6,807 nucleotides of DNA from DASPOJ01 sp049790315 (GTDB taxonomy: Bacteria > Acidobacteriota > Terriglobia > Acidiferrales > UBA7541), in the NCBI GenBank assembly GCA_049790315.1, contig JBAQYV010000169.1:1-6807 (forward strand), read 5' to 3'. This document shows positions 1 to 5,367 of this stretch, one piece after another. The notes beneath the pieces were generated by a model. The model worked only from the letters and a program-made list of their open reading frames with translations, was not told the DNA's origin and searched no databases. Within the stretch, counting starts at the first letter, position 1. Every line of letters starts with the position of its first letter. The position numbers and the translations under genes were made by a program.

Positions 1-42
1 AGCGAGGGCGACGCACCGGCGGCCTTGAGACGAGGAAATTGA
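1..42 (+). CDS. Possible C-terminal tail of an upstream gene (partial)
   Basis: Frame 1 is open from the window edge and ends SEGDAPAALRRGN followed by TGA at 40-42. That TGA overlaps the ATG of the rhaT-type gene in a TGATG arrangement, typical of translationally coupled genes in an operon. Thirteen codons cannot identify a product. In rhamnose loci such a neighbour is often a sugar-catabolism gene, but that is only context. Another frame ends in a TGA at 26-28, so the choice of frame rests on the stop/start overlap alone. Confidence 0.35.
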   Translation, partial: SEGDAPAALRRGN

Positions 43-1079
43 TGCCGACAATATTGACTGGGATCGGTTGGCACTTGGTGGGCGCGGCGATGGCCGCGAC
101 GTTCTACGCGCCGATTGACAGGGTGAAGAAATGGTCGTGGGAGACCACCTGGGCCGTGGCCGGCGTTTTCTCCTGGATACTGCTGCCGATTTCGGTGAGC
201 TATCACCTGTTGCCGCAATTTCGCGCGTTCTACGCGTCGATTTCGCCGCATGTGCTTTTGATGGTCGCGCTGTTCGGCGCGATGTGGGGCGTCGGCAACG
301 TGAGCTACGGCTTGACGATGCGAAATTTGGGAATGGCGCTGGGGATTGGAATCGCGATTGGCGTCACGCTTGTGATCGGCACGATCATGCCGCCGATCGT
401 CAACGGCCAGGGTGGCGTTTTGATTCACACCAGGGGTGGCCTGCTGACCATGGCGGGAGTGTTGGTGGCTGTGATTGGAGTTGCTGTGGTCACCTACGCC
501 GGACACCAGAAGGAAATGAAACTTCGCGGCCTGCCCCGGGAATTCAATTTGAAGCTGGGGATCGCGCTGGCGGTGATGTGCGGAATTTTCTCCTCCGGTT
601 TTGCGTTCGCGATCAGCGCCGCGAAGCCGATGGAGCAGGCGGCGCTGCATTTGGGAGTGAATCCGTTGTACGCCGCGTTGCCGAGCTACGTAATCATCAT
701 GGGCGGCGGCGCAATTGTGAATTTGGCTTACTGCTTCGTTCGTCTTGCCGCCCTGAAGACGCTCTCCCTGCGCGCCGATCTCTCACAGCCCGGCGGAACA
801 CTCCTGAAGAATGGAGCCATGGCGGCGGCCGGCGGAATCATGTGGTATCTGCAGTTTTTCTTTTACGCCTGGGGCGCTGCCAACATTCCGCAACATCTCT
901 CCTACGTGAACTGGATGCTGCACATGAGCGGCTATGTGCTGTGCGGCGGCCTGATCGGTCTCATACTCGGCGAATGGAAAGGCGTTGGCAGCAGGCCGGT
1001 GCGCCTGCTTTGGGCCGGCATCGCCATAATTATTTTGGCCGCGAATTTGGTTGGATACGGGGCTGGCCTCGTAAGCTAG
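42..1079 (+). CDS. rhaT: L-rhamnose/H+ symporter, RhaT family
   Basis: This is an inner-membrane permease of the drug/metabolite transporter superfamily, expected to import L-rhamnose with a proton. The 345-residue protein is almost the length of E. coli RhaT (344) and follows it throughout from memory. Shared blocks are GxxWHLxGAAxAAxFYAP near the N-terminus, VKKWSWET (28-35), LFGAMWGxGNxxYGLTMR (77-94), GIGIAIGxTL (101-110), VMCGIFSxGxxFA (178-190), AAKPM (193-197), ALPSYVxIMGGGAI (212-225), MWYLQFFFYAWG (267-278) and WMLHMSxYVLCGG (291-303). About ten hydrophobic segments are visible. The ATG at 42 is preferred because GAGGA at 32-36 lies 5 nt upstream, whereas the in-frame TTG at 39 is only 2 nt from it. 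The ATG also overlaps an upstream TGA, so the gene is probably distal in an operon. Confidence 0.95.
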   Translation: MPTILTGIGWHLVGAAMAATFYAPIDRVKKWSWETTWAVAGVFSWILLPISVSYHLLPQFRAFYASISPHVLLMVALFGAMWGVGNVSYGLTMRNLGMALGIGIAIGVTLVIGTIMPPIVNGQGGVLIHTRGGLLTMAGVLVAVIGVAVVTYAGHQKEMKLRGLPREFNLKLGIALAVMCGIFSSGFAFAISAAKPMEQAALHLGVNPLYAALPSYVIIMGGGAIVNLAYCFVRLAALKTLSLRADLSQPGGTLLKNGAMAAAGGIMWYLQFFFYAWGAANIPQHLSYVNWMLHMSGYVLCGGLIGLILGEWKGVGSRPVRLLWAGIAIIILAANLVGYGAGLVS

Positions 1080-1214
1080 CGATTGACTCTACCAAAGCTA
1101 GTGATCCCGATGCGATAGATCGCTCATGGCCGGCTTCGGCGCACCCAACGCCGGCTCGCCCGCTATTCGAAACGATTCCCTCATCGTCCTAAACGATTAA
1201 CTAACGTGTAATTA

Positions 1215-1243
1215 TTGACATAGAGTTAGATTCGTGCTATAAG
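1215..1243 (+). promoter_or_regulatory. Sigma70-type promoter TTGACA-N17-TATAAG
   Basis: A perfect -35 hexamer TTGACA (1215-1220) and a 5/6 -10 hexamer TATAAG (1238-1243) are separated by the optimal 17 nt, in a local AT-rich stretch. The predicted transcription start falls at about 1249-1251, exactly on an ATG, so the product would be either a leaderless mRNA or an untranslated RNA running into the repeat block. The nearest well-supported downstream gene (1753) is about 500 nt away, leaving a very long leader if this promoter serves it. The match is seen directly; activity is inferred. Confidence 0.5.
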
Positions 1244-1390
1244 TTGGCATGAACTGGAAACGTACGCTCTCGCGGCCGGATTTCGCGCTGGCTCCTCGCA
1301 TCGCATCCAGTTTTCGCGATCAAATGTCCTCGTCGCAAAGAGACCACTCGAAGCTCCTTTCGACAAGCCCAGGGGCGTCCCACATACTTC

Positions 1391-1580
1391 CACTCAAAAG
1401 TGCGCTGCAAAACACTTGTTTACAACAAGTTGACAAAAGAGTGCGCAACTTATTGAAAATAAGCATTTTCAAGTTGCTGTGTTCTCAAAATGATGCGCAC
1501 TCTTTTGCTGCAAGTCTTCTGCATTCAGCATTTTGTGAATTGGGTACGGGGGTGTGGGTACCCAGAGCTACAGCGCACTT
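1391..1580. repeat. AT-rich intergenic element with nested inverted repeats
   Basis: This block has several exact repeats. A 14-nt perfect inverted repeat, CAAAAGAGTGCGCA at 1434-1447 and its complement at 1494-1507, encloses 46 nt. Inside it, GCAACTT plus GAAAAT (1445-1460, with a 3-nt bulge) pairs with 1465-1477 around a 4-nt loop. ACTTGT/ACAAGT at about 1414-1430 forms another small hairpin. A related 10-nt pair, AAGTGCGCTG at 1398-1407 and its complement at 1571-1580, brackets the whole block. Near the right end GGGTAC occurs twice (1542-1547, 1556-1561) around a G-run, the second forming the palindrome GGGTACCC. It could be a structured RNA, a terminator-like structure (A-run and T-run at the stem base) or a miniature mobile or repetitive element. 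No coding content is seen. Confidence 0.55.
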
Positions 1581-1752
1581 AAATCTTCACTTTAGATCTT
1601 CCCTATCAGCGCCCGCAAACAACACACCACCAAGGCTTTATGCCTCGGCGCGGAAACCATATCGGGCGCGCCGCGAGAAATGTCGAATCTCGACCGGAAG
1701 GACGACTATATAGTGAGAGCAACTTTGTAGCAGCAGTACCAGGAGCCATAAC

Positions 1753-2304
1753 ATGGATACCTTTCTTCCTCCGATTGAAAAACCCCGCGGGCTGATCATG
1801 AAAATCGTGTACGCGATGTCGCGCCGGCAGTTTGGGAGAGTGCTTACGCCGATCAAGGTGTTTAGCGCGCGAATGCCGATAGCGTTCGGGGCGTTCGCCG
1901 GAAAGATCAACTCGCTGGACAAGAAACTGCAACTGTCGAAGGAAATGCAGCTGCTGGTGCGCGAGCAGGTGGCGCGCACCAACGTTTGCCTTTTCTGCAT
2001 GGACATCGGCCGGGCGTTCACGATCAAGGCTTCGATGAATCAGGCGAAATTCGATGCGTTGGAGGAATACAACACGAGCCCGCTTTTTAGCGAAGCGGAA
2101 CGCGCGGCGCTGGATTACGTGACGCAATTGACGCGCGACAAAAAAGTCGATCCGGAAACGTTCGCGCGTTTGTCGGCGAATTATTCCGAGCGCGCCATCT
2201 GCGAGATCGTGTGGCTGATTTCCAGCGAGCATTTCTACAACATCACCAACATCGGATTGAATATTCATTCCGATATGCTCTGCGATATCGCCAAACGGAA
2301 GTAG
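1753..2304 (+). CDS. AhpD/carboxymuconolactone decarboxylase-like protein
   Basis: The 183-residue protein belongs to the all-helical carboxymuconolactone decarboxylase (CMD)/AhpD superfamily, whose members include peroxidase-partner disulfide reductases and decarboxylases. The signature is LVREQVARTNVCLFCMDIG (about 68-86), with Glu71 and the redox pair Cys79-x-x-Cys82. The family's usual His four residues after the second Cys is Gly86 here, so classical AhpD chemistry may be altered; a CxxCxDxG form is seen in other uncharacterised family members. The C-terminal half (113-183) resembles the helical region of longer CMD proteins. There is no signal peptide or membrane segment, so it is probably cytosolic. 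AGGAG at 1741-1745 is 7 nt before the ATG, supporting the start. The GYD-domain gene follows after 78 nt on the same strand. Substrate is unknown; a thiol-based antioxidant role is inferred. Confidence 0.82.
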   Translation: MDTFLPPIEKPRGLIMKIVYAMSRRQFGRVLTPIKVFSARMPIAFGAFAGKINSLDKKLQLSKEMQLLVREQVARTNVCLFCMDIGRAFTIKASMNQAKFDALEEYNTSPLFSEAERAALDYVTQLTRDKKVDPETFARLSANYSERAICEIVWLISSEHFYNITNIGLNIHSDMLCDIAKRK

Positions 2305-2321
2305 AATCGTCGCACGCGGAA

Positions 2322-2362
2322 TCCGCGCCGCGAATTAGATCGTGAGTTTTCCGCGGCGCGGA
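2322..2362 (+). promoter_or_regulatory. GC-rich hairpin in the leader of the GYD gene
   Basis: A perfect 11-nt inverted repeat, TCCGCGCCGCG at 2322-2332 and CGCGGCGCGGA at 2352-2362, is separated by 19 nt. It lies wholly in the gap between the AhpD-like stop and the Shine-Dalgarno of the GYD gene (GGAGG, 2372-2376). No T-run follows, so it is not a canonical intrinsic terminator. It could attenuate or stabilise the mRNA between the two genes. Confidence 0.45.
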
Positions 2363-2382
2363 GCGCGAAACGGAGGGCCTAC

Positions 2383-2703
2383 ATGGCTAAATACTTGTTG
2401 GAAGTATCGTACAGCGTGGATGGGGCCAAAGGTCTTTTGAAGGACGGCGGCACGAAACGCAAGCAAGTTGTGGAAGCGGCGATTGCCGCGGGCGGCGGAA
2501 AGCTCGAGGCCTTTTATTTCGCGTTTGGAAAGAACGACGCTTATCTGATTGTCGATGTGAAGGACCACGCCAGCGTCGCCGGAGTGAATCTTGTGGTGCA
2601 GGCCAGTGGCGCGGCTACCGTGCACACCACGGTGCTGCTCACGCCGGAAGAAATCGATCAGGCGTCGAAAAAGAACAGCACATACACGCCGCCGGGACGA
2701 TGA
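2383..2703 (+). CDS. GYD-domain protein
   Basis: This is a 106-residue protein of the GYD family (small ferredoxin-like alpha/beta domain, function not established). Visible features are an N-terminal strand MAKYLLEVSYS, a helix with KGLLKDGGTKRKQVVEAAI (about 17-34), then a strand and turn FYFAFGKNDAYLIVDV (44-59), where GKND occupies the place of the family's G-x-x-D turn. A helix with ASVAGVNLVVQASGA (63-77) and the final strand TVHTTVLLTPEEIDQA (79-94) complete the fold. GGAGG at 2372-2376, 6 nt before the ATG, fixes the start. Length is typical for the family. There is no signal peptide and no catalytic motif. Proximity to the AhpD-like gene suggests co-transcription, although a GC-rich hairpin lies between them. 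Confidence 0.85.
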   Translation: MAKYLLEVSYSVDGAKGLLKDGGTKRKQVVEAAIAAGGGKLEAFYFAFGKNDAYLIVDVKDHASVAGVNLVVQASGAATVHTTVLLTPEEIDQASKKNSTYTPPGR

Positions 2704-2765
2704 CGATCGGAACGTTGAAGATTAGTTCCCTGCTGAGCGATCGCTAAAAGCGTCGCGACGCGCAG
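2704..2765. other. Convergent gene junction with two palindromes
   Basis: Between the stops of the GYD gene (plus) and the NuoI-like gene (minus) lie two perfect palindromes, AGCGATCGCT at 2736-2745 and GCGTCGCGACGC at 2750-2761, separated by AAAA. A short GGAAC/GTTCC dyad sits at about 2709-2729. They may form a compact termination structure for both strands, but no T-run is present and palindromes with no loop make poor hairpins. Confidence 0.3.
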
Positions 2766-3239
2766 CTAGCTCAGGCGGCCGACGGGCGGCGCCGGCTGCT
2801 TCAGCAACTGCTCTTTGCGGTAGATCAGCGAGGTGATGTCGTACGTGGCAAGCTCAAAGCCGTGGCCGTGCGTGATGGCGTCGGTGGGGCAGGCTTCCAC
2901 GCAGTAGCCGCAGAAAATGCAGCGCGAGTAATCGATGTTGTATACCGAAGCGTAGCGATCGCCGGCGGAGATGCGCTTATCGGCGGTGTTCTCCGCGGCT
3001 TCGATGTAGATGCATCGCGCGGGGCAGGCTGCGGCGCACAGAAAGCAGCCGACGCATTTTTCCAAGCCGTCTTCGTCGCGATGCAGCACGTGAATGCCGC
3101 GATAGCGCGCGTGAAAATGAACCGGCTCTTCGGGATAATTTTCGGTGACCGTCTTGCGAAATAAATTGCGCAGCGTGACGCTGAAGCCCTTTGCGAGGGC
3201 GCCAATCGATTCGCCTACGTATCCAATTATGGACGACAT
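2766..3239 (-). CDS. nuoI: NuoI-like 2x[4Fe-4S] ferredoxin (complex I subunit I type)
   Basis: The 157-residue protein matches the 23-kDa iron-sulfur subunit NuoI of NADH:quinone oxidoreductase, which carries electrons through two [4Fe-4S] clusters to the quinone module. It has an N-terminal amphipathic stretch (1-30), the hallmark NYPEEPVHFHARYRG (about 34-48), then C62-x2-C65-x2-C68-x3-C72-P and C107-x2-C110-x2-C113-x3-C117-P. The ACPARCI and SRCIFCGYCVEACPTDAI contexts are typical NuoI. It is shorter than E. coli NuoI (180) mainly at the C-terminus. The ATG at 3239 (MSSIIGYV) is preferred over an in-frame TTG at 3275; neither has a good Shine-Dalgarno. No other complex I genes are in view, and it sits 105 nt downstream of the YpdA-like flavoprotein on the same strand. 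It may be a dispersed complex I subunit, an extra copy, or a dedicated ferredoxin. Confidence 0.88.
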   Translation of the reverse strand: MSSIIGYVGESIGALAKGFSVTLRNLFRKTVTENYPEEPVHFHARYRGIHVLHRDEDGLEKCVGCFLCAAACPARCIYIEAAENTADKRISAGDRYASVYNIDYSRCIFCGYCVEACPTDAITHGHGFELATYDITSLIYRKEQLLKQPAPPVGRLS

Positions 3240-3344
3240 CGCATTCAGTTTAGCAGCAGGCGGAACACGGCGCAAATCGCGGAAGTGTCGGGAGTCTTAG
3301 AAGTTGGCGGCACGCGACGGCGACAGGCGGAATTCGCGCGACGC

Positions 3345-4451
3345 TCAAGATTTTGAGGAATAACTTTGTGACGGAGAGAGTCCTTCCACGGGAGCTGGCC
3401 CCGCGGTTGGCGTCTGCACGGCAGCGAAGGATTTCCCGGTGATCGCCGCGACGATCACTTTGCCGTGGAAGCGGCCGTTCTCGATGAAAATTTCGCTGGT
3501 GTTGTTGCCGCCGATCACCACGCCAGCCAAATAAATTCCGGGAACGTTGCTTTCAAGCGTGGCGGGATTGAGCACGGGCTTGTTGGTCGCGGCGTCGAGC
3601 TGCACGCCGAGGCTGCGCAGGAACGCGAAATCGGGATGATAACCGGTGAGCGCGAAAACCTGGTCGGCCGGAAGCGATTGCTCGCCGTCGGAGTTCGCGA
3701 CGCGCACGCTTCCCTCTTCAAATCGCACGACGTGCGTATTGAACAGCGCGCGAACCTGGCCGGCCTTGATGCGATTTTCGATGTCGGGGCGCACCCAATA
3801 TTTGATGGTTAAGCCCAGATCGGCCTGGCGATGCACCAGCGTGACGCGCGCACCGGCGCGGTACAGATCGAGCGCGGCTTCGGCCGCGGAATTCTTGCCG
3901 CCGACCACCACTACGTTGCGGCGCCAGAACTCGTGCGGATCGGTGTAATAGTGCGCGACGCTCGGCAGATCTTCGCCGGGCACTTGCATCATGTTGGGGA
4001 GATCGTAGTAGCCGGTGGCCACGACGATTTTCGCGCCGTGAAACTCGTGGCGCTCGCCGTCGGCGTCGCGCGTTTCGATTTCAAAGGCGCCATCGCCGCC
4101 CGATACGCGCACGACGCGTTGCCACAGCCGGAGCTCCAGTTGATAGTGCTCGGCGCACTTGCGATAATACTTTAGAGCTTCGACGCGAGTTGGTTTTTCC
4201 GACGGACTGGTGAGCGGAAGATCGCCGATCTCAAGAAGTTCCGGCGTCGTAAAAAACACCATATTCGCCGGGTAATGGTAGATCGAGTTGCACAAGCTGC
4301 CCTTGTCGATCACCAGGGGTCGCAGCCCGGCGCGCACCGCTTCAATCGCAGTGGCCAGGCCGGTGGGACCGGCGCCGATGCAGATTAGGTCGTAATGTTC
4401 TTGCGCGGAAGTCGCATTGGCGGAATTGGCGTTCACCAAATAAGTTTGCAC
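3345..4451 (-). CDS. ypdA: YpdA-family FAD/NAD(P)-dependent thiol-disulfide reductase-like protein
   Basis: This is a cytosolic two-dinucleotide-binding flavoprotein of 368 residues, resembling YpdA (putative bacillithiol-disulfide reductase) more than thioredoxin reductase, since it lacks a CxxC active site. An N-terminal FAD site reads DLICIGAGPTG (21-31), followed by the substrate-side block SLCNSIYHYPANMVFFTTPELLEIGDLP (52-79). The ATG motif is VATGYYD (144-150), and the NADPH site VVVGGKNSAAEAALDLYRAG (181-200) leads to VTLVHR (203-208). A C-terminal FAD motif NVPGIYLAGVVIGG (302-315) is present. The Cys used in Firmicute YpdA (GxGPCG, as I recall) is Thr30 here; Cys24, Cys54 and Cys99 remain. 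The start is GTG at 4451 with no clear Shine-Dalgarno, giving about 18 residues before the FAD strand; a GTG five codons in is possible. It is divergent from the kinase cluster, and the NuoI-like gene follows. Confidence 0.82.
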   Translation of the reverse strand: MQTYLVNANSANATSAQEHYDLICIGAGPTGLATAIEAVRAGLRPLVIDKGSLCNSIYHYPANMVFFTTPELLEIGDLPLTSPSEKPTRVEALKYYRKCAEHYQLELRLWQRVVRVSGGDGAFEIETRDADGERHEFHGAKIVVATGYYDLPNMMQVPGEDLPSVAHYYTDPHEFWRRNVVVVGGKNSAAEAALDLYRAGARVTLVHRQADLGLTIKYWVRPDIENRIKAGQVRALFNTHVVRFEEGSVRVANSDGEQSLPADQVFALTGYHPDFAFLRSLGVQLDAATNKPVLNPATLESNVPGIYLAGVVIGGNNTSEIFIENGRFHGKVIVAAITGKSFAAVQTPTAGPAPVEGLSPSQSYSSKS

Positions 4452-4509
4452 TGCGGCGCGGATGTTTGCAACCAGGCGGGGATCCGCAAGACTGCACGTG
4501 ATTCACAGA

Positions 4510-4528
4510 GGCGTAACACTGGCGTAAC
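4510..4528. promoter_or_regulatory. Tandem 8-nt direct repeat in the divergent promoter region
   Basis: GGCGTAAC at 4510-4517 is repeated exactly at 4521-4528, an 11-nt period or one helical turn. It lies in the 110-nt gap between the divergently transcribed ypdA-like and kinase genes. Direct repeats with an 11-nt period are the usual site architecture of OmpR/PhoB-type response regulators, so this is a candidate operator for either or both genes. CACGTG at 4495-4500 and GTGATTCAC at 4498-4506 are small dyads nearby. No convincing -35/-10 pair was found. Confidence 0.35.
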
Positions 4529-4561
4529 GCGGCCTTCACTAAAGCGCACGATGCTCTCCCG

Positions 4562-5341
4562 ATGGCTATAGACAGAATGCCGAATACGGAAACGCTGCGA
4601 ACGGCGACGCGCGCTTCGCGCCGCAAAAGCAGCGGCCCGGGCGGATTCGCGGAAGCGCGCCGCAAATATCCGGGCGCGCTGATCGTGGTGGAAGGCATTG
4701 ACGGCTCCGGAAAAAGCACGCAGCTTTATTTGCTGAAGCGCTGGCTCGAGATCGGCGGCTACCGCATTCACTTCACGGAGTGGAACTCTTCCCCGCTGGT
4801 GAAATCGACAACCAAGCGCGGCAAGCAGCGCCGGCTGCTGACTCCCACAACTTTTTCTTTGTTGCACGCGGCCGATTTCGCGGATCGCTGCGAACGGCAG
4901 ATTTTGCCGCTGCTCCACGGCGGTTATCTGGTGCTCGCGGATCGCTACGTGTATACGGCGTTCGCGCGCGATGTGGCGCGGGGCTGCTCGCCGGTGTGGT
5001 TGCGGAATTTGTATCGGTTCGCGCCCGTGCCGGATATCACTTTTTATTTTCGCGCGCCGCTGGATGTCGCGGTAGACCGCATCATTGCCGGCAGACCTCG
5101 ATTGAAATTTTACGAAGCGGGCATGGATCTGAATCTTTCGCTCGATCGCGCGGAAAGTTTCAGGATGTTTCAGGCGCGCATCCAGGAGCAGTACGATTCG
5201 ATGGTGGAGTCGGACAACTTCATCGTGATGGATGGCACGATGACGGTAAATCGTTTGCAGAAACAAATGCGCGAATTGGTGCAGCAGCGCGTGGACCTTG
5301 GGCGGTTTGCTCCGAAGCGGCAAGCGGAGGCCCCGGTATGA
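4562..5341 (+). CDS. Thymidylate kinase-like P-loop nucleotide kinase (first of tandem pair)
   Basis: This 259-residue protein has the thymidylate kinase (TMPK) fold. A basic, low-complexity extension (1-36, with RASRRKSS) precedes the strand ALIVVE, and Walker A is GIDGSGKST (45-53, Lys51). The DRY motif lies in LADRYVYT (125-132). A LID-like segment GRPRLKFYEAGMDL is at 177-190, followed by helices with SFRMFQARIQEQYDSM (199-214) and the strand FIVMDGT (220-226). Canonical bacterial dTMP kinases have REPGG after strand 2 and an SxxAYQ stretch after DRY; here these places read TEWNSSP (72-78) and YTAFARD, so the phosphate acceptor may not be dTMP. Usual bacterial dTMP kinases are about 210 residues with no such extension. 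The ATG at 4562 has no clear Shine-Dalgarno; Met6 (4577) is an alternative. It leads a three-gene cluster and lies 22 nt from its paralog. Confidence 0.85.
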   Translation: MAIDRMPNTETLRTATRASRRKSSGPGGFAEARRKYPGALIVVEGIDGSGKSTQLYLLKRWLEIGGYRIHFTEWNSSPLVKSTTKRGKQRRLLTPTTFSLLHAADFADRCERQILPLLHGGYLVLADRYVYTAFARDVARGCSPVWLRNLYRFAPVPDITFYFRAPLDVAVDRIIAGRPRLKFYEAGMDLNLSLDRAESFRMFQARIQEQYDSMVESDNFIVMDGTMTVNRLQKQMRELVQQRVDLGRFAPKRQAEAPV

Positions 5342-5367
5342 CTCGGCAGTTGGAGCGAAAACGATGA
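5338..5367 (+). CDS. Nine-codon mini-ORF bridging the two kinase genes
   Basis: ATG at 5338 overlaps the TGA stop of the first kinase (5339-5341) in an ATGA arrangement. The mini-ORF encodes MTRQLERKR and its TGA (5365-5367) overlaps the ATG of the second kinase (5364) in another ATGA. A strong GGAGG at 5326-5330 sits 7 nt before its ATG. It may be a translational relay coupling the two kinases rather than a functional peptide. Chance is possible given its size, though the two exact overlaps and the ribosome site fit well together. Confidence 0.35.
   Translation: MTRQLERKR

Larger units (their letters stand above)
1080..1752. other. 673-nt intergenic region with promoter and repeat element
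   Basis: No convincing protein gene lies here. The first 115 nt after rhaT hold only short GC-rich inverted repeats (for example two GCCGGC boxes near 1128-1160) with no T-run, so no clear terminator is visible. A good sigma70-like promoter follows at 1215-1243. From about 1391 to 1580 there is an unusually AT-rich, repeat-rich block, annotated separately. The final stretch before the AhpD-like gene contains small dyads: GTCGA/TCGAC at 1682-1694 and the 10-nt palindrome ACTATATAGT at 1706-1715, which could be an operator or part of a weak promoter. An open frame from the ATG at 1249 to 1713 runs through all of this but has no recognisable domain and is not called. Confidence 0.6.

Noticed and set aside
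1128..1160. GCCGGC pair after rhaT as an intrinsic terminator
   Set aside because: The stem is short, the boxes are self-palindromic, and no T-run follows.
131..1192. 353-codon plus-strand frame overlapping rhaT
   Set aside because: The rhaT frame matches the RhaT family over its full length; this alternative frame is Arg/Gly-rich with no family resemblance.
1434..1507. Insertion sequence or transposon remnant with terminal inverted repeats
   Set aside because: There is no transposase fragment and no clear flanking target duplication; only the dyad structure is supported, so it is listed as a repeat element instead.
1249..1713. 154-codon open frame on the plus strand downstream of the promoter
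   Set aside because: It has no recognisable domain, no Shine-Dalgarno, a low-complexity translation, and runs straight through the inverted-repeat block; most likely a chance frame, although a short leaderless peptide at its start cannot be excluded.
1606..2268. 220-codon open frame on the minus strand
   Set aside because: It is the complement of the AhpD-like gene, rich in Arg/His as expected for a shadow frame, with no domain.
3240..3275. TTG-initiated 12-residue extension of the NuoI-like protein
   Set aside because: The start codon is rare, no Shine-Dalgarno is present, and NuoI proteins normally begin near the MSSIIGYV position.
4433..5323. 296-codon open frame on the minus strand
   Set aside because: It is antisense to the first kinase; its Arg/His/Ala-rich translation is typical of a shadow in GC-rich DNA, while the plus-strand frame carries clear TMPK motifs.
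5298..5363. TTG-initiated N-terminal extension of the second kinase
   Set aside because: It would overlap the first kinase by 44 nt, has no ribosome site at the TTG, and the ATG at 5364 has GGAG at a good distance.
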